Below, one piece after another: positions 1 to 6,334 of a DNA stretch of 6,334 nucleotides. The notes under the pieces are model-generated. The model saw only the letters and a list, made by a program, of their open reading frames with translations. It had not been told where the DNA came from and searched no databases. The stretch covers positions 1-6,334 of the forward strand of contig DNNV01000185.1 of assembly GCA_003497505.1 (NCBI GenBank), in the 5' to 3' direction. This DNA is from Clostridiales bacterium (GTDB taxonomy: Bacteria; Bacillota; Clostridia; Tissierellales; Sedimentibacteraceae). Every line of letters begins with the position of its first letter. Positions within the stretch are counted from its first letter, which is position 1. The translations under genes were made by a program, and so were the position numbers.

Positions 1-422
1 TGGAGAGCTCAATAAGAGCCGAAGACATCTCCATAGGCGCTTCTAAAATTTCCGCACTGAAAAATGTAAGAACCAGGATGGTTGAGCTTCAGAGAAAAAT
101 AGCTGAAAACAAAGACGTGGTTTTAGACGGGCGGGATATCGGAACAAAGGTTTTTCCTGATGCTGATTATAAATTTTTCATAACCGCATCAGAACAAACA
201 AGAGCTGAAAGAAGATACAGGCAGATTGAGGCAAGCGGAAAGACTGCTGATTTTAGTAATGTACTTGCTGATCTTAAGCAGCGTGACATAAACGACACCA
301 CAAGAGAAATTTCTCCCTTAAAAATGGCAGAAGATGCAATCTTGATAGATACTACAGATATGGATATAGATGAAACAGTCAAAGCCATTTCACGTATTAT
401 TGGAGGAAGCAATGTTTTATAA
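1..422 (+). CDS. cmk: Cytidylate kinase, C-terminal part (5' end outside the window)
   Basis: Cytidylate kinase phosphorylates CMP and dCMP with ATP in the cytoplasm, feeding CTP/dCTP and so RNA, DNA and phospholipid synthesis. The frame is open from base 3, so the 139 visible residues are the C-terminal part of a protein normally about 220 long. The N-terminal P-loop is off the window. Visible family signatures are an IRAEDIS...ASKISALKNVR stretch near the start, the CMP-binding DGRDIGT motif (bases about 126-146), the DYKFFITAS strand, the arginine-rich RAERRYRQ lid, and the late block RDINDTTREISPLK followed by DAILIDTT, which matches the end of CMP kinases closely. An ATG at 78 is internal and not the start, because homology continues upstream of it. 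The gene ends in TAA at 420-422, 11 bases inside plsC, which points to translational coupling. The identification is firm; only the N-terminus is unknown. Confidence 0.95.
   Translation, partial: ESSIRAEDISIGASKISALKNVRTRMVELQRKIAENKDVVLDGRDIGTKVFPDADYKFFITASEQTRAERRYRQIEASGKTADFSNVLADLKQRDINDTTREISPLKMAEDAILIDTTDMDIDETVKAISRIIGGSNVL
401..408 (+). promoter_or_regulatory. Ribosome binding site fixing the plsC start
   Basis: TGGAGGAA, with GGAGG at 402-406, lies five bases before the ATG at 412. It sits inside the last codons of cmk. It selects ATG 412 over the upstream in-frame ATG at 370, which has no comparable site. Confidence 0.8.
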
Positions 423-996
423 AATAGTGGTAGGATTTTTTAAATTTCTTGTTTTTATTGTTTTTGACCTAGAAGTACAGAATGCGGAAAATCTCGACAA
501 GACTGAAGGCGGATTAATTGCATGTGGAAACCACATATCCATGATTGATCCCGTTATCCTTGCAATCTCTTCAAAGAGACAGATTCATTTCATGGGTAAA
601 AAAGAATTGTTTGATAAAAAAATTTTGGGGTATGTATTTAGAAAACTGGGAGCTTTCCCGGTTGATAGACAGGGCGTATCTATGTCGGCAATTAAAAGCT
701 CATTGGCTGTTTTGAACAATGATGAAATACTTGGAATATTTCCCGAAGGAACAAGGGTTAAACAATATGATGAAAACAATGCAAAACCCGGTATTGCCCT
801 GATTGCAAATAAGGCAAAAGTAAATATTCTGCCCTTCTACATACAAGGAAAGTATAAATTCAGAGGAAAGATTAAAATTATTTTCGGTGAGCAAAAGGAT
901 TATTTTGAAAATGTACAAGGTAAGGTAAACACGGAAATATACAATGAAATAGGAAAACAGATACTAAAAGATATCTACAATTTAGAAGACAGGTAG
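412..996 (+). CDS. plsC: 1-acyl-sn-glycerol-3-phosphate acyltransferase (PlsC/LPLAT family)
   Basis: This enzyme acylates lysophosphatidic acid to phosphatidic acid, the precursor of membrane phospholipids, at the inner face of the cytoplasmic membrane. The 194-residue product shows the acyltransferase motifs in order: the catalytic HxxxxD box as HISMID (H41, D46), GAFPVDR at 80-86, the glycerolphosphate-binding FPEGTR at 110-115, and an ILPFYI segment at 139-144 in the place of the fourth motif. A hydrophobic N-terminal stretch (about residues 5-19) probably serves as membrane anchor. The length is typical of short clostridial PlsC proteins. An in-frame ATG at 370 would add 14 residues, but those would be coded within cmk and lack a ribosome binding site, whereas ATG 412 has GGAGG five bases upstream. 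The gene overlaps cmk by 11 bases and ends 4 bases before ispH-rpsA. The acyl-donor preference cannot be read from the sequence. Confidence 0.9.
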   Translation: MFYKIVVGFFKFLVFIVFDLEVQNAENLDKTEGGLIACGNHISMIDPVILAISSKRQIHFMGKKELFDKKILGYVFRKLGAFPVDRQGVSMSAIKSSLAVLNNDEILGIFPEGTRVKQYDENNAKPGIALIANKAKVNILPFYIQGKYKFRGKIKIIFGEQKDYFENVQGKVNTEIYNEIGKQILKDIYNLEDR

Positions 997-1000
997 TGCT

Positions 1001-3307
1001 ATGAGAATAGAAATTTCAAAATTCAACGGTTTTTGTTCTGGAGTTAAAGTAGCAGTTGAAAAAGCCGATAAAACTTTAAATGAAGAAAACAGACTTTACA
1101 GCTATGGTGAAATAATTCATAATAAAGACGTCGTAGACAGGCTTGAAAAAAAAGGGATGGTTGTAGTAGATGATATTCCTGAAAATAATGATGCGCAGCT
1201 GCTCATCCGCGCTCACGGTGTAGGCAAGCATGTTTTGGAAAAACTTAAAGAAAATAATATAGAAGTTATTGACGCAACATGTGTAAAAGTAAAAAAAATA
1301 CATAAAATAGTTGAAGAATACAAAAATAAAGGTTATGATATAATTATTACTGGAGACAAGAACCATCCTGAGGTGCTTGGTATTTTAGGATGGTGCGGAA
1401 ATGATGCAGCGGTTATAGAGAGTCCTGAGGAATTGCTTGAATTAAAATTGGATTCTCATAAAAAATACTGCATGGTTTCCCAGACCACATTTAACACAGA
1501 TACCTTTCGTAAAATTGAAAATGCAATCAATGCAAACAATATTCAAAACATTGAAATATATAATACTATTTGCGATGCAACAAGAAAAAGACAGGAAGCA
1601 TGCGTTGAGCTTGCTTCAAGAAGCGATGTAATGCTTATAATAGGCGGAAAAAACAGTTCTAATACCAAGAAGTTGTATGAATTGAGCAGGGAAGTCTGTC
1701 CTAATACATTCTTAATTGAAAATTATAAGGAAATACCTTATAACTATATTGATAAAAATACTATTGTGGGAGTGTCCGCAGGAGCGTCTGCACCTGACTG
1801 GATAATTGAGGAGGTTATTAATATGTTGGAAAACCTAAATAACAACATGAATGAACAGGTTGAAAAGAACGAAGACAATCAGGCTGAGAATGGAACAATG
1901 CGTGATTTGTTTGAAAATTACGGTGGAGTATCATACATCAGAACTGGTGAAAGGGTAAAAGGAACAGTTATATATGTAAGCCCTGACGCTATTTCTGTAA
2001 ACATCAATTATAAATCAGACGGAATAATTACAAGAGACGAATATTCTTTATCAGATGTTCAGGACTTGACAAAAGAAGTTAAAGAGGGAGACGAAATTGA
2101 AGCTCAGGTTCTTAAAATTGCGGATCAGGACGGAAATGTAGTCTTGACAAGGAAGCCTTTGGAAGAGAATAAAATCTGGGAAGAGCTTGAAAAAATGAAA
2201 GCTGACGGAACAGCAATCGAAACAAATATCATTGAAGCTTCACAGTATGGAATTTACGGAAAAGTTAAAGGAATTAAGGGATTCATACCAAGAAACCAGA
2301 TTTCTGTAAGAAGAAATGCAGATCCTTCCGAATATGTAGGCAAAACGATAAAGGTTCAGGTTCTGGAGACAAAGAATAACAAAGGCAGAAAACAACTTAT
2401 TCTTACATCAAGAGAAATAGAAAAATTAGAAAAAGAAGCAAAAGACAATGAAGTTTGGGCAAGTATCAATGAAGGTGAAATTTACGAAGGAACTGTTAAA
2501 AACATCCAGGATTACGGTGCCTTTGTTGAAATCAATGGAATTGACGGACTTCTTCACATTAATGAGATTGCATGGACAAGAATAAAGCATCCTTCAGAAG
2601 TTCTGAAGACAGGCGATAAAATCAGCGTAAAAGTGAAGAGCATCGATAAAGAAAACAAAAAACTGTCATTGAGCTACAAAGCAACTGTTAAGAGTCCTTG
2701 GTCAATATTCCTTGACAAACATCAAAAGGGAGATGTTGTTACAGGAAAGGTAACAAGAATAGCAGATTTCGGAGCATTTGTTGAAATAGATGGAATTGAG
2801 TGTCTGCTTCACATTAAGGATCTTGACTGGGCAAGAACAGAAAAGGTAACAGATGTTGTTAAAGAAGGACAGGAAGTAACAGCAAAAGTATTAAACATTA
2901 CAAGAAAAGACAGAAAGGTAAGCTTGGGTTTAAAACAGCTTGTTGAACATCCTTTTGACCAATATGCAAAAAATTTGAATAAGGATGATATAATTCCTGT
3001 TGAAATAACTCGTATTTTGCTTGACGGTGTTCATGTAAGTGTAAATGGAAATATTGACTGCTTCATTCCTATTGCTAAAGTATCCTCTGAAAAATTAAGA
3101 ACACCTGCTCAGGTTGTAAAAGTTGGTGAGGTAAAGGATGCTAAGGTTCTTGGATTAGATATGAAAGGCAAAAACTTAAACCTTACATTCATACTTGAAG
3201 ATAAGGGCGATGATTTTGTAACTGAAGAAGAAGCATATCAAAAAGAGGAAGCAAACTTCACCATCGGTGAGTCACTTGGTGACGCTCTTGGAGAATTATT
3301 TAAATAG
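1001..3307 (+). CDS. ispH-rpsA: Bifunctional HMBPP reductase (IspH) / ribosomal protein S1-like fusion
   Basis: A single 768-residue chain joins two proteins. Residues 1-280 are 4-hydroxy-3-methylbut-2-enyl diphosphate reductase, which makes IPP and DMAPP in the last MEP-pathway step. The three [4Fe-4S] cysteines are present as C12 (GFCSGV), C94 (DATC) and C191 (TICDAT). So are H40, H72, H122 and the catalytic E124 (HPEV), the QTT at 161-163, the SSN at 219-221 and the serine of GASAPD (S263), so the enzyme should be active. After a polar Asn/Glu-rich linker (about 276-300) come five S1/OB RNA-binding modules at roughly 316-386, 401-472, 490-561, 574-646 and 659-732. Modules 3 and 4 are canonical (YGAFVEI/FGAFVEI and GLLHI/CLLHI), while 2 and 5 are divergent. 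An acidic tail ends the protein. The ATG at 1001 follows plsC by 4 bases with only a weak AGGT site, and the IspH motifs begin at once, which fixes the start. This fusion is known in Clostridia. S1 of Gram-positives binds mRNA, but its ribosomal role there is less certain than in E. coli. Confidence 0.95.
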   Translation: MRIEISKFNGFCSGVKVAVEKADKTLNEENRLYSYGEIIHNKDVVDRLEKKGMVVVDDIPENNDAQLLIRAHGVGKHVLEKLKENNIEVIDATCVKVKKIHKIVEEYKNKGYDIIITGDKNHPEVLGILGWCGNDAAVIESPEELLELKLDSHKKYCMVSQTTFNTDTFRKIENAINANNIQNIEIYNTICDATRKRQEACVELASRSDVMLIIGGKNSSNTKKLYELSREVCPNTFLIENYKEIPYNYIDKNTIVGVSAGASAPDWIIEEVINMLENLNNNMNEQVEKNEDNQAENGTMRDLFENYGGVSYIRTGERVKGTVIYVSPDAISVNINYKSDGIITRDEYSLSDVQDLTKEVKEGDEIEAQVLKIADQDGNVVLTRKPLEENKIWEELEKMKADGTAIETNIIEASQYGIYGKVKGIKGFIPRNQISVRRNADPSEYVGKTIKVQVLETKNNKGRKQLILTSREIEKLEKEAKDNEVWASINEGEIYEGTVKNIQDYGAFVEINGIDGLLHINEIAWTRIKHPSEVLKTGDKISVKVKSIDKENKKLSLSYKATVKSPWSIFLDKHQKGDVVTGKVTRIADFGAFVEIDGIECLLHIKDLDWARTEKVTDVVKEGQEVTAKVLNITRKDRKVSLGLKQLVEHPFDQYAKNLNKDDIIPVEITRILLDGVHVSVNGNIDCFIPIAKVSSEKLRTPAQVVKVGEVKDAKVLGLDMKGKNLNLTFILEDKGDDFVTEEEAYQKEEANFTIGESLGDALGELFK
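1808..1825 (+). promoter_or_regulatory. Candidate internal ribosome binding site and start codon for free S1
   Basis: GAGGAGG at 1808-1814 lies eight bases before an in-frame ATG at 1823-1825 (Met275), exactly where the IspH domain ends and the linker to the S1 modules begins. This is a far better Shine-Dalgarno match than the one at the gene's own start (1001). Initiation here would yield a 494-residue protein containing all five S1 modules and no IspH. The site is seen directly in the sequence; its use is inference, since the same bases code Glu-Glu-Val in the fusion. Confidence 0.5.
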
Positions 3308-3313
3308 TGATTG

Positions 3314-3339
3314 TTAAGCAATTGATGGCAATTGGTTAA
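3314..3339 (+). repeat. Imperfect inverted repeat overlapping the terminator stem (possible antiterminator)
   Basis: TTAAGCAATTG at 3314-3324 can pair with CAATTGGTTAA at 3329-3339 around a four-base loop, with ten pairs and one G-G mismatch. The right arm is also part of the left arm of the terminator hairpin at 3327-3371, so the two folds exclude each other. TTAAGCAATTG is also nearly repeated directly as TTAAGCGATTG at 3336-3346. The pairing is visible; a regulatory role is inference, and the stem is AT-rich and weaker than the terminator. Confidence 0.35.
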
Positions 3340-3375
3340 GCGATTGGTTAAAAATCGCTTGGCTGATTGCCTTTT
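3327..3375 (+). terminator. Rho-independent terminator after ispH-rpsA
   Basis: A long hairpin begins 19 bases after the ispH-rpsA stop. GGCAAT (3327-3332) pairs with ATTGCC (3366-3371), and AAGCGATT (3338-3345) pairs with AATCGCTT (3353-3360). The five bases between them on each side can also pair, mostly as G-U, giving about 19 stacked pairs around a seven-base loop (3346-3352). TTTT follows at 3372-3375. The T tract is short, so termination may be partial. It separates the cmk-plsC-ispH/rpsA operon from the peptidase genes. Confidence 0.75.
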
Positions 3376-3400
3376 AAATGCTTGAAAGTACCATAATATA

Positions 3401-3406
3401 AGGAGG
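3401..3406 (+). promoter_or_regulatory. Strong ribosome binding site of the first M42 peptidase gene
   Basis: AGGAGG ends four bases before the ATG at 3411. It is the best Shine-Dalgarno match in the window that precedes a conventional gene start and supports that start. Apart from the terminator hairpin, I see no convincing promoter in the short stretch before it. Confidence 0.8.
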
Positions 3407-3410
3407 CAGT

Positions 3411-4451
3411 ATGCTAAAAGAATTTTTGTTTGAAGTCTGCTCAAGTCAATTTGTTTCAGGCTTCGAGCATGTTAACGGAGACATATTAAAAAAACATTTC
3501 GCTCCATACACGGATTCGGTGGAAAACGACAAATTAGGAAGCTATATATTCAGGCAGGATGGAACTAACGACAAAAAGATAATGCTGGCAGCCCATATTG
3601 ATGAAATAGGCCTTATGGTTACTAAAATTACCGATGAAGGATTCCTTGGCTTTACATCTGTGGGAGGCATTAATCCTGCATCGCTGGTGGCACAGGATGT
3701 AACCGTATACGGAAAAGAAAATATTTTTGGAGTCATAGGAATTAAACCACCTCATGTTACAAATGAGGAAGAAAGAAAAAAATCACTGGAATTAAAAGAT
3801 TTGTACATAGACACGGGATATTCAAGAGAAAAGCTTGAAGAATTGGTGAGAATAGGTGATGTTGCAACAATAAAAAGAGAGCCTGTTTCACTTCAGGGAA
3901 GCGTTATTTCAGCCAAGTCCTTTGATGATAAAGCATGTGTTGCAATAATGCTTGAAACGGCAAAGGAATTAAAAAAGATTTCCCATAAAAGCAGCATATA
4001 CTACGCAGCGACAGTTCAGGAAGAGACAGGCCTGAGGGGTGCGACAACGGCTAGCTATAAGATTAATCCCGATATAGGAATAGTGTTGGATGTTGATTTC
4101 GGAAAAGCTCCGGGAATGCCACCTGAAACCTGTGAGTTGGGCAAAGGGCCTATAATTGCATTTGGCGGCAGATTTAATCCCAAGCTTATAAAAAAATTCA
4201 TCGACGTGTGCAAGGAATACAATTATCCTCTCCAATATGAAACTTTACCGGGAGGCTCCGGCACAGATGCCGATGCTGTCCAGATTAGCAGAGAGGGAAT
4301 ACCGTGCATATTAATATCCGTTCCACTCAGATACATGCACACATCTGTTGAAACAGTTGATTTAAAGGATATTGAAGCTGCAGGAAAAGCAATAGCTCGA
4401 TTCATAAACGAGCTTGATAATTCCGTCTTGGAGGAAATATTATGTTTTTAA
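3411..4451 (+). CDS. M42 family metallo-aminopeptidase (TET/FrvX type), first of three
   Basis: This 346-residue protein is a cytoplasmic M42 peptidase of the glutamyl/deblocking aminopeptidase group, which removes N-terminal residues from short peptides with a two-metal centre and commonly forms hollow tetrahedral dodecamers. Expected metal and catalytic residues are all visible: H62 and D64 in AAHIDEIG, the bridging Asp in SFDDK (D172), the catalytic and metal-binding pair E204-E205 in QEETGLRGA, D227 in VLDVD, and H310 in RYMHTS. The SVGG segment at 83-86 and the GGSGTDADAVQ segment at 281-291 are also typical. The part between the first His-Asp and the bridging Asp (about 66-165) corresponds to the inserted oligomerisation (PDZ-like) domain of the family. 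There is no signal peptide. It follows a terminator and overlaps the next M42 gene by 10 bases. Substrate preference cannot be read from sequence; some relatives are annotated as cellulases (endoglucanase M), which is probably a misnomer. Confidence 0.93.
   Translation: MLKEFLFEVCSSQFVSGFEHVNGDILKKHFAPYTDSVENDKLGSYIFRQDGTNDKKIMLAAHIDEIGLMVTKITDEGFLGFTSVGGINPASLVAQDVTVYGKENIFGVIGIKPPHVTNEEERKKSLELKDLYIDTGYSREKLEELVRIGDVATIKREPVSLQGSVISAKSFDDKACVAIMLETAKELKKISHKSSIYYAATVQEETGLRGATTASYKINPDIGIVLDVDFGKAPGMPPETCELGKGPIIAFGGRFNPKLIKKFIDVCKEYNYPLQYETLPGGSGTDADAVQISREGIPCILISVPLRYMHTSVETVDLKDIEAAGKAIARFINELDNSVLEEILCF
4430..4434 (+). promoter_or_regulatory. Ribosome binding site of the second M42 gene, inside the first
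   Basis: GGAGG lies seven bases before the ATG at 4442, within the last codons of the first peptidase gene. It fixes the start of the second gene and indicates that the two overlapping genes are co-translated. Confidence 0.75.
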
Positions 4452-5455
4452 AAGAATTAACCGACCTTTCCGGCGTATCAGGCTGTGAATACGAGATAAG
4501 AAACTATATAAAAAGTAAATTAGACGAAATAGGCTGCGAATATTATGTTGATAAATTAGGAAATGTCATTGCCCACAACAAGGGACGAAAAAATAAAAAA
4601 ATCATGGTTGCCGCTCATATGGACGAAGTGGGACTTATAGTATCTCACATTGATTCAGACGGTTTTATAAAATTTCAAGCCGTTGGTGGAATCGATCAAA
4701 GGGTGCTGAACTCAAAAGTAGTATCAGTAGGAGAAAATAAAGTTCCCGGTGTAATAGGCTCGAAGGCAATTCATTTGATGAGCGCCGATGAGAGAGGAAC
4801 ATCTCTGCCCATTGATAAGCTTTACATCGACATAGGTACATATTCTAAATCTGAAACTGAAAAGCTTGTAAGCATCGGAGATTACATAACATTTAAAAGT
4901 GATTATGTTGAATTCGGAGACGGCCTTATAAAAGCAAAGGCATTGGATGACCGCGCAGGCTGCAGTGCTATTTTAGAGCTTTTAAGCATGAAGCTCGACG
5001 CTGATTTCTATGGCGTTTTCACCGTGATGGAAGAGGTTGGATGCAGGGGAGCCATAACGGCAGCATATGCTCTGGAGCCCGATTATGCTTTAGTTTTAGA
5101 AGGCACAATTTGCGCAGATATGCCTGAGATAAAAGAACATTCAAAAATAACACAACTTGGAAAAGGTGCTGCGCTCTCGATTATGGACGGCTCAACAATT
5201 TATAATATCGATGAAGTAAGAAAAGCTGTGGAAATAGCCGAGAAGTATGATGTACCGTATCAGTACAGAGCATCATCGTCAGGCGGCAATGATTCGGGCG
5301 CTATTCATAAGGTGAAAGAGGGCGCCGTTGCGGTTGCGGTTTCAATCCCGTGCAGATACATTCATTCAGCGGTTAGTGTTGCCAGCATAAATGACTATAA
5401 TAGTGTTGTAAGCCTTGCAAAGGCTTTAATAACCGAAAAACAGAAAGGGGAATAA
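4442..5455 (+). CDS. M42 family metallo-aminopeptidase, second of three
   Basis: This 337-residue M42 peptidase is clearly related to the preceding gene but divergent. Visible active-site residues are H59 and D61 in AAHMDEVG, the bridging Asp in ALDDRAG (D169), E197-E198 in MEEVGCRGA, and H308 in RYIHSA. SGVSG near the N-terminus, AVGGID at 80-85 and SGGNDSGAIH at 280-289 are family features. Two positions differ from the first and third copies: Met196 replaces the Gln before the Glu pair, and the terminal metal ligand position carries Glu220 (VLEGT) instead of Asp. VLEGT is, to my knowledge, a recurrent variant in bacterial M42 proteins, so the enzyme is probably active, perhaps with other metal or substrate preferences. 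It starts 10 bases inside the first peptidase gene, behind its own GGAGG, and ends 1 base before the third. It is probably cytoplasmic: no signal peptide is seen. Confidence 0.93.
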   Translation: MFLKELTDLSGVSGCEYEIRNYIKSKLDEIGCEYYVDKLGNVIAHNKGRKNKKIMVAAHMDEVGLIVSHIDSDGFIKFQAVGGIDQRVLNSKVVSVGENKVPGVIGSKAIHLMSADERGTSLPIDKLYIDIGTYSKSETEKLVSIGDYITFKSDYVEFGDGLIKAKALDDRAGCSAILELLSMKLDADFYGVFTVMEEVGCRGAITAAYALEPDYALVLEGTICADMPEIKEHSKITQLGKGAALSIMDGSTIYNIDEVRKAVEIAEKYDVPYQYRASSSGGNDSGAIHKVKEGAVAVAVSIPCRYIHSAVSVASINDYNSVVSLAKALITEKQKGE

Positions 5456-5456
5456 A

Positions 5457-6334
5457 ATGAATTACAACAGCCAATTAATGAAAAAATTATCCGATTGCTT
5501 TTCTCCGTCAGGAAGAGAAAAAAACATCCGTGAAATGATTATAAATGAAATAACAGATTATGCAGACGAGATTAAGGTTGATGCTCTCGGAAACGTCATA
5601 GCAAGAAAAAAAGGAAACGGCAAAAAAATACTCTTCTCTGCCCACATGGACCAGATAGGCCTTATAATAACACACGTTGATGAAAAAGGTTTCTTGAGAT
5701 TTTCGAATGTAGGAGGCATAAACGCAAGAGAAATAATAGGACTTCGCATGATATTCGACAACGGTCTGGAAGGCGTTGTGTGCTCTGAAGAAATAGGTGC
5801 TAAAGAAAAGGTTGAAATGAGCAAGCTGTTCATCGATGTTGCTTCTACATCAAAGGATTTTGTTAAAAGCAGCTTTAAGGTTGGAGACATGTGCGTATTC
5901 AAGTCTGAATATTACGAAACTGAAGACTGTGTAATATGCAAGGCAGCTGATGACAGAATAGGATGCTACATACTTATAGAGGCGCTTAAAAACCACCCTG
6001 AAACAGATAATGATATATACTATGTGTTTTCCGTACAGGAAGAGGTTGGCTGCAGAGGAGCAAAGACAGCAGGATACAGCATAAACCCTGATTTGGCAAT
6101 TGCTGTTGACGTGACAGCCACAGGAGATACTGAGGATGGAGTAAAAATGGAAGTCAAGCTTGGCGATGGAGCTGCCATCAAGCTGATGGATAAATCATTG
6201 ATTACTCACCCTGAAGTAAAGGAACTGCTCACAAATCTGGCAATTGAAAAGGGAATAAAATATCAGTATGAGGTTTTGACTTTCGGCGGAACGGATGCAG
6301 GTCCTATCCACATGTCAAGAGAAGGGGTTCCAAA
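5457..6334 (+). CDS. M42 family metallo-aminopeptidase, third of three (3' end outside the window)
   Basis: The frame opens at the ATG at 5457, preceded by GGGG at 5447-5450, and stays open to the window edge, giving 292 residues without a stop. By alignment with the second gene about 40-45 residues are missing. M42 landmarks are FSPSG near the N-terminus, H63 and D65 in SAHMDQIG, NVGGIN at 84-89, the bridging Asp in AADDRIG (D165), E195-E196 in QEEVGCRGA, D218 in VDVT, and GGTDAGPIH at 277-285. The last metal-binding His, expected in an RYxHS motif, lies beyond the window. It starts 1 base after the second gene's stop and so belongs to the same operon. The likely role is cytoplasmic removal of N-terminal residues from peptides. 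The three copies differ throughout, so this is an old duplication and not a recent tandem repeat. Confidence 0.92.
   Translation, partial: MNYNSQLMKKLSDCFSPSGREKNIREMIINEITDYADEIKVDALGNVIARKKGNGKKILFSAHMDQIGLIITHVDEKGFLRFSNVGGINAREIIGLRMIFDNGLEGVVCSEEIGAKEKVEMSKLFIDVASTSKDFVKSSFKVGDMCVFKSEYYETEDCVICKAADDRIGCYILIEALKNHPETDNDIYYVFSVQEEVGCRGAKTAGYSINPDLAIAVDVTATGDTEDGVKMEVKLGDGAAIKLMDKSLITHPEVKELLTNLAIEKGIKYQYEVLTFGGTDAGPIHMSREGVP

Noticed and set aside
370..411. Earlier in-frame ATG for plsC at 370
   Set aside because: It would extend the protein by 14 residues within cmk without a ribosome binding site, while ATG 412 has GGAGG at ideal spacing and gives the usual PlsC N-terminus.
1146..1156. 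Run of eight A followed by GGG, resembling a slippery site
   Set aside because: The IspH reading frame continues intact through it with conserved residues on both sides, and similar A runs (near 1292, 5519 and 5606) are common in this AT-rich DNA.
1076..1366. Minus-strand open frame of 96 codons opposite ispH
   Set aside because: It is a low-complexity Phe/Tyr/Ile-rich antisense shadow of an A-rich coding strand, with no recognisable motif. The other minus-strand frames across the window are likewise opposite firmly identified genes.
3367..3397. Possible promoter (TTGCCT ... CATAAT) before the first peptidase gene
   Set aside because: The -35 match is poor and overlaps the terminator stem, the spacing is 19 bases, and the implied transcript start would fall in or next to the AGGAGG site. 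It is not supportable from sequence.
5558..5902. Minus-strand open frame of 114 codons
   Set aside because: It lies wholly opposite the third M42 gene, whose plus-strand frame carries clear family motifs.

Overview
The window is AT-rich, plus-strand DNA from a low-GC Gram-positive, most likely an anaerobic clostridium-like Firmicute. The evidence is the gene order cmk - plsC - ispH fused to rpsA, with the fusion being characteristic of Clostridia, together with strong GGAGG-type ribosome binding sites and a run of M42 aminopeptidase genes. I cannot name the genus from sequence alone. All supported genes lie on the plus strand. I see no RNA gene, mobile element or CRISPR array.

Region 1 (1-3307) is a tightly packed housekeeping operon. 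It holds the C-terminal part of cytidylate kinase (cmk), a 1-acylglycerol-3-phosphate acyltransferase (plsC) that overlaps it by 11 bases, and, after 4 bases, a 768-residue bifunctional gene. That gene joins the iron-sulfur enzyme HMBPP reductase (IspH, last step of the MEP isoprenoid pathway) to a ribosomal protein S1-like chain of five S1/OB modules. A strong Shine-Dalgarno sequence followed by an in-frame ATG lies exactly at the IspH/S1 junction, so free S1 may also be made. The operon links nucleotide supply, phospholipid synthesis, isoprenoid synthesis and translation.

Region 2 (3308-3410) is a short intergenic stretch. It holds a long hairpin followed by TTTT, a likely intrinsic terminator. 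An imperfect upstream repeat could fold into a competing hairpin. A perfect AGGAGG ribosome binding site for the next gene follows.

Region 3 (3411-6334) holds three consecutive, divergent M42 (TET-type) metallo-aminopeptidase genes. The first two overlap by 10 bases, the second and third are separated by 1 base, and the third runs off the window. They probably act together in the cytoplasm to degrade short peptides, and could form mixed dodecameric assemblies. This would suit an amino-acid-fermenting anaerobe, but that is inference.

I found no clearly new biological system. The points most worth checking are the internal translation start in the ispH-rpsA fusion, the possible attenuator between the operons, and the triplicated M42 locus with active-site differences in its second member.
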